A stretch of DNA of 64,000 nucleotides, from positions 186,001 to 250,000 of the forward strand of contig NZ_VZPP01000003.1 in the NCBI RefSeq assembly GCF_008801475.1, written 5' to 3'. The notes beneath the pieces were generated by a model. That model was not told the origin of the DNA. It did no database searches and saw only the letters and a list, made by a program, of their open reading frames with translations. A program made the translations under genes and the position numbers. This stretch comes from Pseudomonas moorei. Lineage in GTDB: Bacteria > Pseudomonadota > Gammaproteobacteria > Pseudomonadales > Pseudomonadaceae. Positions 42,227 to 50,501 of the stretch are shown piece by piece (the stretch's first letter is position 1; each line of letters begins with the position of its first letter).

Positions 42227-44245
42227 TCAGCGTCTCTTCAGGTAACCGCTACTGGAGCTGCGGCGTTGAGGTGGTGCTACGGGTCGCGATTGCACGACAG
42301 GACCAAGTGGCTGCGGAGCTGGTTGCGGTACAACAGCGGGTGCGTTTTGCTCGGCATTACTGACGCGCTCGCCTTGCACTGGCTTGATGCCTTCGTCGAA
42401 CAGACCTGACTGCGCCAGCGACTGGCGCACCCGCTCCCAGTCGTGCTCCTTGTAGCGATTAAGACCCAGGTAATGGGCCATGGCCAGGCAGTACACCATC
42501 AGGTCGAGCGCTTCGTTGCGTTCGGCCTTGCCCTTGACCCATTCGATACGCTTGTGACCACGGATGTAGCGCGCGACCTTACGCTCGGCGACACACTGAT
42601 CGAAAAAATCATCGGGCAGGTCATTGGCAAAGTGCAGCGCGCCCGGGCCGGCTTCGAACGGATAACGGTTGTAAATCCAGTCCTTCGCGGTGTCGGTACC
42701 GACGAACCACAGCTCGGCGCCGTTACGCTCGGTCTGGCCTTTCCAGGTGACATCGACCATGGATGGGCGCTGGGCGATGACCGGCTTGCCGGGCTTGCTC
42801 GCGCCCTTGATGGCGAACACGTTACGCCAACGGCGGACGCGGCAGAACTGGTAAACCTCGTCGGTGTGGTGGCCACCGGAGTCAACCGCCACCGCAAGAA
42901 TGCCGAGGCCAACACCGCACGGATGGCGATACTTGGCTTTGAGCAATTCGTCCAGCGCGGCCCAGGTGCGTTCATCGGCGGGGTCGCCTGAAACGATCTG
43001 GTAGTCGATGACCCAGCGCTCCATGCCGACGCCCCAGCCCATGGCCATGAATTCCAGGCGATTGGCCTGAACGTCGACGGCACCGGTGATCATCAACACA
43101 GCCGCCGGCATCGACCCCAGTCCGAATAGTTCCAAGCGCGCCCGGGCTCGCAGCACATTGGCCTTGGTCTGCTCTTGAGCCGCGTCCCAAACCTTCGCCA
43201 AGCGGGTGTTGTAAAACACTTGCATGGGTTCAAGATCGCCTTTGGCTTGGGCCTTTTTCGCTTTCTCGAACTGCTTGGCCAGCGACCTCCAGTCCATCCA
43301 GCCGAGAGGTGAATACAGTGCGTTGAGGTGAAAGCCCACCGTCTCGCCGTCACCCTCGGCATGGGCGCGCCACTCGCCTTTGGCGAGCATTTCACCCTTG
43401 TGGTATTCATCGATCAGCACGTCACAGTCCATCCCGGACGCCGCGCACTTGTAATGCACTACGCTGAAGTCGGCCGAGTAGAGGAGGTTTTCCCACTCAA
43501 GCGTCTGCATGTGACCACAATACGGGCACGGCACGTAGTAGTGACGCTGATCGCTGCCCTCGAACAAATCGGAGATTCGCGAAGCGCCCTTGATCGTCGG
43601 CGAGCTGGAGAAGTAGAACTTCGCGTTTCGGCCGAAGGTACTGCCCCTCGTTTCCGCCAGCTCAATGGGGTCGCCCTCCTCGCCGATATCCACCTCCCAG
43701 CGGTCGATCTCGTCGCCGTAGATGTAGCGCGCAGACAGCTCCGACAAGTTGGCCGCTGAGCCGGCGGTGGTGACATACAGGGTGCCGCCCTCGAACTCCT
43801 TGGTGTCCATGGTGTTGCGCGAATCCCGCGAGCGGCTGGCCGCGACACGCTCACGCAACACCGGCGTCGCCTTGATGGTTTTGCCGATCCGCGACGACAC
43901 CCGTTTGGCCAGGCCCAAACTGGGCAAGAGCGCCAGGATGTTCGACGGCGCCATGTGCATCAGGCCACCGATCCAGTTGAGACCAATCTGGGTTTTCATT
44001 AGCTGCGACGCGACCATGGTGATCACTCGCTTGCAGGGGTGAGCCGGCGACAGGCAGCGCATGGGCTCGCGGGCGTACGGTGTACGTGAAGTGCGGTACT
44101 GGCCGGGCTCAGCAGCGCCGGTGTCACGCGGAATGCGCATGTACTCATCGGCCCACTGATCGATCCAGACATCCGGGTCGGGCCGCAGCCCACGGAAATA
44201 CGCCTCACGGTACACCTCTGCACCATCAGGAATGTCCGAAGTCAT
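42227..44245 (-). CDS. terminase large subunit (lambda gpA-like)
   Basis: 672 aa. Packaging ATPase and cos-cleaving nuclease of the GpA family: WADEYMRIPRDTGAAEPGQY, VITMVASQLMKTQIGLNWIGG (ATPase region), ELSARYIYGDEIDRWEVD (Walker B), YVPCPYCGHMQTLEW (zinc-binding CxxC), and nuclease-domain aspartates around AVDSGGHHTDEVYQFC. Packaging is therefore probably at cos sites. Confidence 0.96.
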   Translation of the reverse strand: MTSDIPDGAEVYREAYFRGLRPDPDVWIDQWADEYMRIPRDTGAAEPGQYRTSRTPYAREPMRCLSPAHPCKRVITMVASQLMKTQIGLNWIGGLMHMAPSNILALLPSLGLAKRVSSRIGKTIKATPVLRERVAASRSRDSRNTMDTKEFEGGTLYVTTAGSAANLSELSARYIYGDEIDRWEVDIGEEGDPIELAETRGSTFGRNAKFYFSSSPTIKGASRISDLFEGSDQRHYYVPCPYCGHMQTLEWENLLYSADFSVVHYKCAASGMDCDVLIDEYHKGEMLAKGEWRAHAEGDGETVGFHLNALYSPLGWMDWRSLAKQFEKAKKAQAKGDLEPMQVFYNTRLAKVWDAAQEQTKANVLRARARLELFGLGSMPAAVLMITGAVDVQANRLEFMAMGWGVGMERWVIDYQIVSGDPADERTWAALDELLKAKYRHPCGVGLGILAVAVDSGGHHTDEVYQFCRVRRWRNVFAIKGASKPGKPVIAQRPSMVDVTWKGQTERNGAELWFVGTDTAKDWIYNRYPFEAGPGALHFANDLPDDFFDQCVAERKVARYIRGHKRIEWVKGKAERNEALDLMVYCLAMAHYLGLNRYKEHDWERVRQSLAQSGLFDEGIKPVQGERVSNAEQNAPAVVPQPAPQPLGPVVQSRPVAPPQRRSSSSGYLKRR

Positions 44246-44249
44246 AAGG

Positions 44250-44852
44250 TCAACTCATGGTCAGTGCGTGTTCAAGGTCTGCGGAGGACATGCGCTCGGC
44301 ATCTTCCAGCGAGCGACGGATCGCCGCCGTCAGGTGTTTTTCGATTTCCCAAGGGTCCGTCATGGAAGCCAATTCAGGCGCCAGCTGCGGAGGCATGCCC
44401 AGCAGTTGATCACGCAGCATGCGCCCAGCGCTATAAGCGCCCGTCTGCACCGCCGACGCGAACACCAGCGAGCCCTTGGCCTTGTGCAACTCGATCTCGG
44501 CGAGCTGTGCCAGGTTGTGTTCGCGTAGGGCGCGGGCTTTCTGGAAGTCTGGCAACTGCCCGGTAGGGGCAATTACTGGCGGCGGCGCAGCCGTTGAAGT
44601 CGGTTCGACTTGGCTGGACAGTTGGCTGTACACGTCACGCTGAAGCCGATCTTGGTGGTGCCGATCCGCAACAGCGGTTTTGCTCGGGTCAGCGGTCTCG
44701 CGAATCAATACTTCGCTGGCCGTGACATCTACCTGCTTACCATCGGCGGTGAGCACCAGTCGGTTGTTGTTTTTCAACCAGGTGATGTAACTGGGCGCCC
44801 TGCCAATGCGAGCCGCGAAGGCGCTCTTTGACAGGTACATTGGTTCTGTCAT
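44250..44852 (-). CDS. terminase small subunit (Nu1-like)
   Basis: 200 aa. The N-terminal winged helix-turn-helix (MYLSKSAFAARIGRAPSYITWLKNNNRLV) would recognise the packaging site. A helical, charged C-terminal half (KARALREHNLAQLAEIELHKAKG) would bind the large subunit. Ribosome site aggagg. It stands at the head of the morphogenesis cluster. Confidence 0.9.
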   Translation of the reverse strand: MTEPMYLSKSAFAARIGRAPSYITWLKNNNRLVLTADGKQVDVTASEVLIRETADPSKTAVADRHHQDRLQRDVYSQLSSQVEPTSTAAPPPVIAPTGQLPDFQKARALREHNLAQLAEIELHKAKGSLVFASAVQTGAYSAGRMLRDQLLGMPPQLAPELASMTDPWEIEKHLTAAIRRSLEDAERMSSADLEHALTMS

Positions 44853-44997
44853 AAGCCCTCCTTTTCAACGGCTTTTCAATGCAAACCTTTCAATTTCAAT
44901 GGATTGAATTTCAGTAAGCTGGCAACCCTGCCGCTAACACTTTCCCGCGGGTTTCCGACCCCGTACCCACCGAATACCCCCAGGGTCCCCGGCGATT

Positions 44998-45342
44998 TCA
45001 GGCCGACCCGCCGCTGCCCGGAGGCAGATCGGAGATCCCCAACCGCTTCGCCGCCCAGCGTTCGTACAACCCGATGGCAACATCGGCGCCGGCCATGGCC
45101 GTCAAACATCCGATGCCCCCTGCCGCCACAATTGAAACCCCGGCGGCATGCAACAGCATCATCGTTGACAGCCCACACGCAACGCAGGCACCAGACCGAA
45201 GTGCCAACCGCCGCACCAGCGGCCAACCTCGCACACCAGCCTTGTCTGCCCGCCACATCTCGCCGGACACGCCGCCGACCAGCGACAGGACAATCACCAT
45301 CCAAACCGGCATATCTACCAACGCCTGTTGCTCATTCGTCAT
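44998..45342 (-). CDS. holin
   Basis: 114 aa from the ATG at 45342 (MTNEQQALVDMPVW). Three membrane segments at about residues 12-28 (VWMVIVLSLVGGVSG), 48-68 (GACVACGLSTMMLLHAAGV) and 70-88 (IVAAGGIGCLTAMAGADVAI), then a short tail. This matches small three-TM phage holins. It is encoded first in the late operon, before terminase, 21 kb from the endolysin. Confidence 0.8.
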   Translation of the reverse strand: MTNEQQALVDMPVWMVIVLSLVGGVSGEMWRADKAGVRGWPLVRRLALRSGACVACGLSTMMLLHAAGVSIVAAGGIGCLTAMAGADVAIGLYERWAAKRLGISDLPPGSGGSA

Positions 45343-45360
45343 CGCCTTCCCTATAAACGC

Positions 45361-45388
45361 AAAAACCCGACGCAATGGCCGGGTTTGG
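45361..45388 (-). terminator. intrinsic terminator before the holin gene (tR'-like)
   Basis: On the minus strand AAACCCGGCC, loop, GTCGGGTTT, then TTGCG. It lies 20 nt before the holin start, at the head of the late operon, the place where a Q-dependent phage keeps its late terminator. Confidence 0.65.
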
Positions 45389-45870
45389 TGGTGTGGTGCC
45401 TGCCGCTCTCTGCGGTCGCACCTATCGAAGATGACTACTTTTTACAGGTCGATTCCGGTGGCAGCAACCCTGTTTTAATGCCACCCAGTGAATAAGTGGG
45501 TAACACAGGGTGAACGCCTAGCGAATGTCGGCGAATACACCACTACGGCATTCTGTTGTTTCGGTGGTGTCCCATACGTCCCACTTTTCGGAATCGAAGT
45601 GGGACGCCTGAGAGCGCCTAAATTCGGGGCTTCGCCCCACTGTCCTACTTATCTTTCTACTTTCTCGTGTAAAGGAAGAAATTTAAAGAACACGCGTTCG
45701 CGCGTAAGCGCGTAATGCTCGCCCGCTACGCTCACACGGGCGGGAGGCACTTCTAGGCGGGACGGTGGGACAACCCAACAACGACAAGGCCCGCACCTGT
45801 CCCACTGCGTCAAAACGCAGCGAGACAAGACGGGCCAGTGGGACAACCACAACCGGAGCGATGCCTGGGG
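45389..45870 (-). promoter_or_regulatory. putative late promoter/leader region with GTGGGAC repeats
   Basis: 482 bases with no credible gene, between the Q-like gene and the late terminator: the position of lambda PR'. The heptamer GTGGGAC (either strand) occurs at 45578-45584, 45599-45605, 45765-45771, 45799-45805 and 45838-45844. The first two form a 9-bp perfect inverted repeat, and gtgggacaacc is a longer direct repeat at 45765 and 45838. No -35/-10 pair was assigned. Confidence 0.45.
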
Positions 45871-46230
45871 TCACGCAGCCTTCCCCATCAGCACCCAGTA
45901 GATCTGCAGATGCGCATCATGCAAACGCTGGTAGTACGTGTCGCGGCCACAACCGCAGTGGGCATACCGCAAGCGCATATCCACATCGAGCGTGCAGTAA
46001 TGCTCCCGCACTACCGTCACCAGCTCCGGTGCCAAGTGCTTGCTCACGATCAGCTCAATGTCCAACGAACTCTCCAGCGGCGCACGGAAGGCACGCCGCC
46101 CCCTGATCAGTTGCCCATTGCTCTCCATCATCATGGCAACCATGTTTCCCCCAGCCAGCCCCCCTTTTGAATGTTCCGAGTGCAGCTCCTGCGCCCACAA
46201 CCGAAGCAGCGAATCGATTTCCTTAATCAT
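45871..46230 (-). CDS. putative late antiterminator (Q-like)
   Basis: 119 aa from the ATG at 46230 (MIKEIDSLLRLWAQEL), with aggag 10 nt upstream. It contains SLDIELIVSKHLAPELVTVV and a conserved C-terminal block LRYAHCGCGRDTYYQRLHDAH, with helix-turn-helix character. Small proteins of this type at the end of the early operon, right before the lysis/terminase genes, are late regulators in many lambdoid phages. Position and the many terminators in the late operon both support antitermination. Biochemical function is inferred. Confidence 0.6.
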   Translation of the reverse strand: MIKEIDSLLRLWAQELHSEHSKGGLAGGNMVAMMMESNGQLIRGRRAFRAPLESSLDIELIVSKHLAPELVTVVREHYCTLDVDMRLRYAHCGCGRDTYYQRLHDAHLQIYWVLMGKAA

Positions 46231-48442
46231 CAAAGCAAGGCTCCTCGAACGCTTCTCGCTGCAACGCCGATGCACCACCCCACCCTGCCGGTTTCTTGTA
46301 AGCCCAGGGCCGCTGCCCACTCTTAGCCAACGCCGGCAAACGCACACGACGCCACCCCAACCGATGCATGATCGCCCCCACCCGCATCTGCTCCGGCTTG
46401 CCCCAATGCCCGAAGTCCAACTTCAACGCATTGGCCAGCACTTCGCTGCCAGTGGTGGTCTCGCCGATCTGCGACTCTTCGAGCCAGGTCAGAATTGGCC
46501 CTTCCCACTCATCTACCACAAAACGCTCGTCCTGCTCCTCGCCAAACATTGCCGCTTCATCCAGCGTCACCCACCAGAGGTCGCCCGCGTCATAACAGAA
46601 CACCGCCTCGGCCCACAGCTGATCGCGCATCTCGCGCAACAACTCCAGATCCACCTTGGTACAGGCCACAGGCCAATAACGCCGGTTTCCCGTGGCATCC
46701 TTTAGGTACTCGTCCTGGTTGGTCGTACCCACAAATACACACTGGCGTGGCACATCCATGGTTCTGCGGCCATAGCTCTCGCGATAGGTGTCGGTGGACG
46801 CGGAGAAAAACTGCTTAGCCTTGGTGCTTTCAGCCTTGTTGAAGCTATCCAGCTCCCCCAGCTCAACAATCCACTTGCCCCGGATCGCCTGAAAGCCATC
46901 CTTGTCACCCAGCGCAAATGGCGTATCCATGAACCACTCGCCGCCGAGAATGCTCATCGCCGTCGATTTACCAGCGCCTTGAGCGCCTTCCAGAATCATC
47001 ACCGAGTCGGCCTTGCAGCCTGGCTTCATCACCCGGGCCACGGCCGACATCATCCAACGCTTGCCGACCTTCGAAGAGTAATCAGTAGCCTTCACGCCCA
47101 TGACGTCCGTGAGCCAGCTTTCGAGACGTGGCACCCGATCCCACTCCAGCTTGCGCAAGTACTGGCGCACCGGATGAAATGCATGGTCATGCGCAACGAC
47201 GCTCACCGCCTCAATCACATGCGAGGCTTTCACCCGCAAGTTGTACTGCTGCGCAAGCCACTTCATCACCCGCACATCATCAATGTCCGCCCAATCACCC
47301 GTGCCGCCGCCATAAGGTGCAGCGCGCAGCTTCACGATCTTCGAGCTGAACGCGCTGTAGCTGATCACCCCAGCCCAGCGCTCGTCATTGGCCAGGATCA
47401 GCTCGACGTTCTGCATATGCGCAATCAAGGCGCCGCTTTCACTGCGGGCTAACATATCCTTCCAACCACCGGCAGCCGGTGGCTTGACCACCGCCAACAC
47501 CTGGCGGCGCACCGCTTCCAAACCCTCGGCAACATGCAGATCGTTGAAGTCGGTCCACTTGTCTTCCCGCTCCCCGGAAAAGATCGGCGCGACCACCTGA
47601 CCACCGACGATCAGTGCGGCATTGTTCGCCTTCTCTTCACCGGGGTTCCATGGCTCGCCATTCGGCCGTTTGGTCTTCCAGTCATCATCCCGGCACACAA
47701 TCAGCGGGCAACCAGGAAAGCGCTCGCGCATGGCCTTGCACACTACCAGCAAATTGCCCGCATCGAAGGCGATCGCAACAGTCAGCGAGGTCGCCATGTG
47801 CAGGCTGGCGCCGGTGGCGTAGCCCTCACATACCAACACTGGCTCACCCGGCTCCGGGTGCGGCCCAATCAGGTGGAAAGCCCCCTCCTTCGACATGCCG
47901 TAAGGCCAATAGGACTTGTCCCGGCCGGTGTCTTCCTGCTTGGTTGGAAACACCACCTGCAGGCCCACAATCTGATCGCGTACGTTGCACATAGGCACCA
48001 AAAACGCGCCTGAGCGCGGTGCATATCGAACGCCGAAACCCACGATCTGCTTTCGATCCAGATAGTCGCTTCGGCCCTTCTCTGGCATGCGCTTGAACAG
48101 CGCAGCAGCCCGATTCGCCGCACGGCGCGCCGCATTGGCAGCGATCTCGGCAGCTCGGCGCTTGGCGTCCTCCTGCCGAGCACGCATCACCTCACGCTCT
48201 TCCGGTGACATCCGCGCGGCTTTGACTTTGATCTTTTGTGTCTCACCCGAACGCCAATCACCGAAGCTGCCAAAAATCAGCGTTTCGCCCTTCTCGGTGT
48301 GATGCTCATGAACGATGTACCAACCGTTCTTTTCCTTGCCCTTGTCCTGCGCCGTTTTACAGCGGGTCAGCTTGCCGAAACTCAGCGGCTGCTCAGGCTC
48401 AAGGCCGTAGTCTGCGAACTGCCCCAATACCTCATCGAGCAT
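46223..48442 (-). CDS. replicative primase-helicase (Toprim + VapE/D5-like)
   Basis: 739 aa from the ATG at 48442 (gggagg 6 nt upstream). The N-terminal part has a Toprim-like core (EPVLVCEGYATGASLHMATS; CPLIVCRDDDWKT). The C-terminal half is a virulence-associated-E family ATPase: Walker A LEGAQGAGKSTAMS, then ELGELDSFNKAE, SASTDTYRESYGRR and VGTTNQDEYLKDATGNRRYWP. Such fusions prime and unwind phage DNA at the origin. It overlaps the genes on both sides by about 10 bp. Confidence 0.93.
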   Translation of the reverse strand: MLDEVLGQFADYGLEPEQPLSFGKLTRCKTAQDKGKEKNGWYIVHEHHTEKGETLIFGSFGDWRSGETQKIKVKAARMSPEEREVMRARQEDAKRRAAEIAANAARRAANRAAALFKRMPEKGRSDYLDRKQIVGFGVRYAPRSGAFLVPMCNVRDQIVGLQVVFPTKQEDTGRDKSYWPYGMSKEGAFHLIGPHPEPGEPVLVCEGYATGASLHMATSLTVAIAFDAGNLLVVCKAMRERFPGCPLIVCRDDDWKTKRPNGEPWNPGEEKANNAALIVGGQVVAPIFSGEREDKWTDFNDLHVAEGLEAVRRQVLAVVKPPAAGGWKDMLARSESGALIAHMQNVELILANDERWAGVISYSAFSSKIVKLRAAPYGGGTGDWADIDDVRVMKWLAQQYNLRVKASHVIEAVSVVAHDHAFHPVRQYLRKLEWDRVPRLESWLTDVMGVKATDYSSKVGKRWMMSAVARVMKPGCKADSVMILEGAQGAGKSTAMSILGGEWFMDTPFALGDKDGFQAIRGKWIVELGELDSFNKAESTKAKQFFSASTDTYRESYGRRTMDVPRQCVFVGTTNQDEYLKDATGNRRYWPVACTKVDLELLREMRDQLWAEAVFCYDAGDLWWVTLDEAAMFGEEQDERFVVDEWEGPILTWLEESQIGETTTGSEVLANALKLDFGHWGKPEQMRVGAIMHRLGWRRVRLPALAKSGQRPWAYKKPAGWGGASALQREAFEEPCFDD

Positions 48443-48659
48443 GGCGAGCCTCCCGCTGTTCATCAATCGACTGGCACTGCACGCACTGCGTGCACCCCGG
48501 TGACGCGACTCGGCGACCTTCTGGAATCGGATCGTCGCACTCTTCGCAGAACAAAAACGAATGAACTATCGACATAGACTTGGCGGCATTGCGGGCTGCC
48601 AGCGCCTGATCGATCCGCTCCTGCACCAGGTCATTAGCGAAATCAGCGATATCAGCCAC
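48432..48659 (-). CDS. TraR/DksA-type zinc-finger protein
   Basis: 75 aa from a GTG at 48659, whose codon overlaps the upstream stop. It starts with ADIADFANDLVQERIDQALA, and the zinc finger CEECDDPIPEGRR...CTQCVQC has four cysteines (CxxC-x17-CxxC). TraR-like proteins bind RNA polymerase in the secondary channel and mimic DksA with ppGpp. The longer frame back to 48764 is probably not translated. Confidence 0.88.
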   Translation of the reverse strand: MADIADFANDLVQERIDQALAARNAAKSMSIVHSFLFCEECDDPIPEGRRVASPGCTQCVQCQSIDEQREARHAR

Positions 48660-49170
48660 GGTCAGCACCCCGCGTCGTCTGGTTAACATAGGTGGCGCGG
48701 TTGAACATCCCCAGCAGCCCTTGAATCCCACGAAACACCTGCAGGCGAATCGCGGCGAGTTCATCGTCCGTCACCACCCCATCGCCGATGCTCTTGGCCC
48801 AGGTATCAGCCAAATCAGCCACCTGCCGGAAGTACTCAGCAATGCCGGTGGTCAGCGTTTCAGGCATGTCGTTGGTGTACGCCTCGGCCAGCTCCTGCCA
48901 GGTCGTGTCACCCACCAGTGCATGCACCGCATCCAGAATGCGGCGATCCTTGGTCAACTCCAGGATCTCGCCGAACTCCTGAATGTTCACCGTGTGGCTC
49001 GGATGGGTTGGGGAAAGTTTGTGCTGCAGCGTGGTGGCGTTTCTGCCGGTGGTGGCGGCGATGGCTGCCGCACCGCCAGGATAGTCCCGAGCGGCATGGT
49101 AAAGCGCGAGGTCGAGCGGCAGCACTTCTCGCTGCGCCCGCTCAACAGAACTCAGAGCGATTCGGCTCAT
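48652..49170 (-). CDS. phage regulatory protein, CII-like family
   Basis: 172 aa. It starts MSRIALSSVERAQREVLPLD and contains ALYHAARDYPGGAAAIAATTG with NATTLQHKLSPTHPSHTVNI, a helix-turn-helix typical of the putative CII/YmfL regulators of phages. The C-terminal half is helical. First gene of the early operon after the hairpin-rich leader; it probably influences the lysis-lysogeny choice. Confidence 0.85.
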   Translation of the reverse strand: MSRIALSSVERAQREVLPLDLALYHAARDYPGGAAAIAATTGRNATTLQHKLSPTHPSHTVNIQEFGEILELTKDRRILDAVHALVGDTTWQELAEAYTNDMPETLTTGIAEYFRQVADLADTWAKSIGDGVVTDDELAAIRLQVFRGIQGLLGMFNRATYVNQTTRGADRG

Positions 49171-49383
49171 GGCATTAATCCTTAAAAGTTGCCAGTGCCG
49201 CGCGACATGCAGTGGTGGTACATTTGCCGCGTGGCTTGAAAGGGCCCAAACGCCGGCTAGATCTTCAGGATCGACACCGGCACCGTGCCGGGGCGAGCAA
49301 TCCGTTACTCACCCCTGGCGCAACCGCTGCCCAATCTGTGGTGGAAAAGGCAGCAACAACAGGGCATTCCATGTCCTGGAAAG
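49171..49383. other. leader of the early minus-strand operon, no gene seen
   Basis: Together with 49384-49502 this makes a 332-base gap between the CII-like and Cro-like genes. A plus-strand frame (49169-49405) contains CPICGGKG but has no ribosome site, and I do not accept it. Confidence 0.4.
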
Positions 49384-49498
49384 CGCAGTAAAGGGAGGTG
49401 GCTAGCATGTGGTGTGCCCGCCTCCCTTTACTGCGACCCGACAGCGCTGTGGTGGTGCGTGCCGGGAGGAACTGGGCGGCCTTTAGGTCGCCTTTTTT
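49384..49498 (+). ncRNA. putative small RNA with two hairpins
   Basis: cgcagtaaagggaggtgg (49384-49401) and ccgcctccctttactgcg (49418-49435) form an 18-bp stem with one G-U pair and a 16-nt loop. A plus-strand intrinsic terminator ends at 49498. No protein gene on the plus strand explains that terminator. The pair would make a compact RNA of about 115 nt, divergent from nothing and antisense to the cro-cII leader. The promoter was not identified. Confidence 0.35.
49475..49498 (+). terminator. intrinsic terminator, plus strand
   Basis: GGCGGCC, loop TTTA, GGTCGCC (one G-U pair), then six T. On the other strand there is no T run, so it works only for plus-strand transcription. Confidence 0.7.
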
Positions 49499-49502
49499 CT
49501 AG

Positions 49503-49724
49503 CTATGCTGCTTTGGATTCCGTCACACCGAAATGCTCTAGGACTTCGGCAAGTGATACACAACCTTCGCTTTCACGGGCCAACGATTTGATCAACGAAA
49601 CGCTAGGGTCTTTACTCGCGTACTTCACATGTAGACGCAAGTAATTCACAGCGATGTTGCAGCGCCCGGCATAAGCCAGCAGTGCTTGAGAATCTAAAAG
49701 CTCGATATAGTCACGTAATTTCAT
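49503..49724 (-). CDS. Cro-like repressor
   Basis: 73 aa from the ATG at 49724 (MKLRDYIELLDSQALL), with GGAGG 8 nt upstream. A small helix-turn-helix protein: ALLAYAGRCNIAVNYLRLHV fits the recognition helix of Cro/YdaS-type regulators. Divergent from the CI repressor gene and behind a promoter overlapped by an operator. It should repress CI and favour lytic growth. Confidence 0.82.
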   Translation of the reverse strand: MKLRDYIELLDSQALLAYAGRCNIAVNYLRLHVKYASKDPSVSLIKSLARESEGCVSLAEVLEHFGVTESKAA

Positions 49725-49747
49725 GTGGTGTACCTCCGCGAGGTGCA

Positions 49748-49806
49748 ATTTAACCATAAAGGTTAATTTAAGCAATACCTAGAAGGACATTCACCTCATA
49801 GGTTAA
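49748..49806. promoter_or_regulatory. CI/Cro operator region with cro promoter
   Basis: Operator 1, ttaaccataaaggttaa (49750-49766), is a perfect 6-5-6 palindrome. Operator 2, ttcacctcataggttaa (49790-49806), has one mismatch. A weaker site may lie at 49774-49790. On the minus strand TTGCTT (49775-49770), a 16-bp spacer and TTAAAT (49753-49748) make a promoter for cro, and operator 1 fills its spacer. Confidence 0.75.
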
Positions 49807-49824
49807 TCTGGGCACAATCGCAGC

Positions 49825-50472
49825 ATGAGAATTTCAGACACACGACTAGATAATTTCCGCAGGGTCCTGGCCGAAAAAAAACTGCGGCTGATCGATATAG
49901 CCGAGCTGCTGGGTAAAGCGCCGGCTCAAGTGAGTGCTTTCGGGGGTAAGAATCCCACCAAGGGTATTGGCGACCAAATCGCCCGAGAGATCGAAAATGC
50001 GTTAAGCCTGCCGAATGGTTCGCTCGACGTTCCGAATGCCTTTGCTGAATTCAACAACGGCTCAGTCATTGGCTATACCGGAAGAAAGCTACCGGTTATC
50101 GGCTCGATTGCTGCAGGCTCATGGTGCGAAGCTATTGAAACGTTTGACCCGCGGGATGCCGAAGAATGGATCGAAGCACCCGGACCTGTAGGTCCCCGGG
50201 CCTTTATCCTCCGCGTAGAAGGTATAAGCATGGAACCCAAGTTTATGGAGGGGGACAAAATTGTAATCGATCCTTCACTTGAGGCCCTTCCTGGACATTT
50301 TGTGGCAGCTAAGCGTACTCGTGATCACGCTGCGACGCTTAAACAACTGAAGCAAGAAGGTAATGAGCAGTATCTATATGCGCTCAACCCTGATTGGCCA
50401 GAGCGCATAATTCGAATGACGGAAGAGTGGAGAGTTTGTGGTCGCGCTCGCTGGAAAATCTCGGACCTTTAA
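49825..50472 (+). CDS. CI-type repressor, self-cleaving (S24/LexA-like)
   Basis: 215 aa. An N-terminal helix-turn-helix (LIDIAELLGKAPAQVSAFGG) binds the operators. The C-terminal S24 peptidase domain keeps the Ala-Gly cleavage site in GSIAAGSWCE, the catalytic serine in VEGISMEPKF and the lysine in HFVAAKRTRD. It should be cleaved upon RecA activation, so the prophage is predicted to be SOS-inducible. Same layout as PrtR, the pyocin repressor of P. aeruginosa. No clear ribosome site is visible. Confidence 0.93.
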   Translation: MRISDTRLDNFRRVLAEKKLRLIDIAELLGKAPAQVSAFGGKNPTKGIGDQIAREIENALSLPNGSLDVPNAFAEFNNGSVIGYTGRKLPVIGSIAAGSWCEAIETFDPRDAEEWIEAPGPVGPRAFILRVEGISMEPKFMEGDKIVIDPSLEALPGHFVAAKRTRDHAATLKQLKQEGNEQYLYALNPDWPERIIRMTEEWRVCGRARWKISDL

Positions 50473-50501
50473 TGTTCAAGATAACAACATTTTTGAAGCT
50501 T

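Noticed and set aside
49169..49405. Plus-strand 78-codon frame with CPICGGKG, like a zinc ribbon
   Set aside because: No ribosome site, starts inside the cII start codon region, and the C-terminal part is the hairpin; the RNA reading is more likely.
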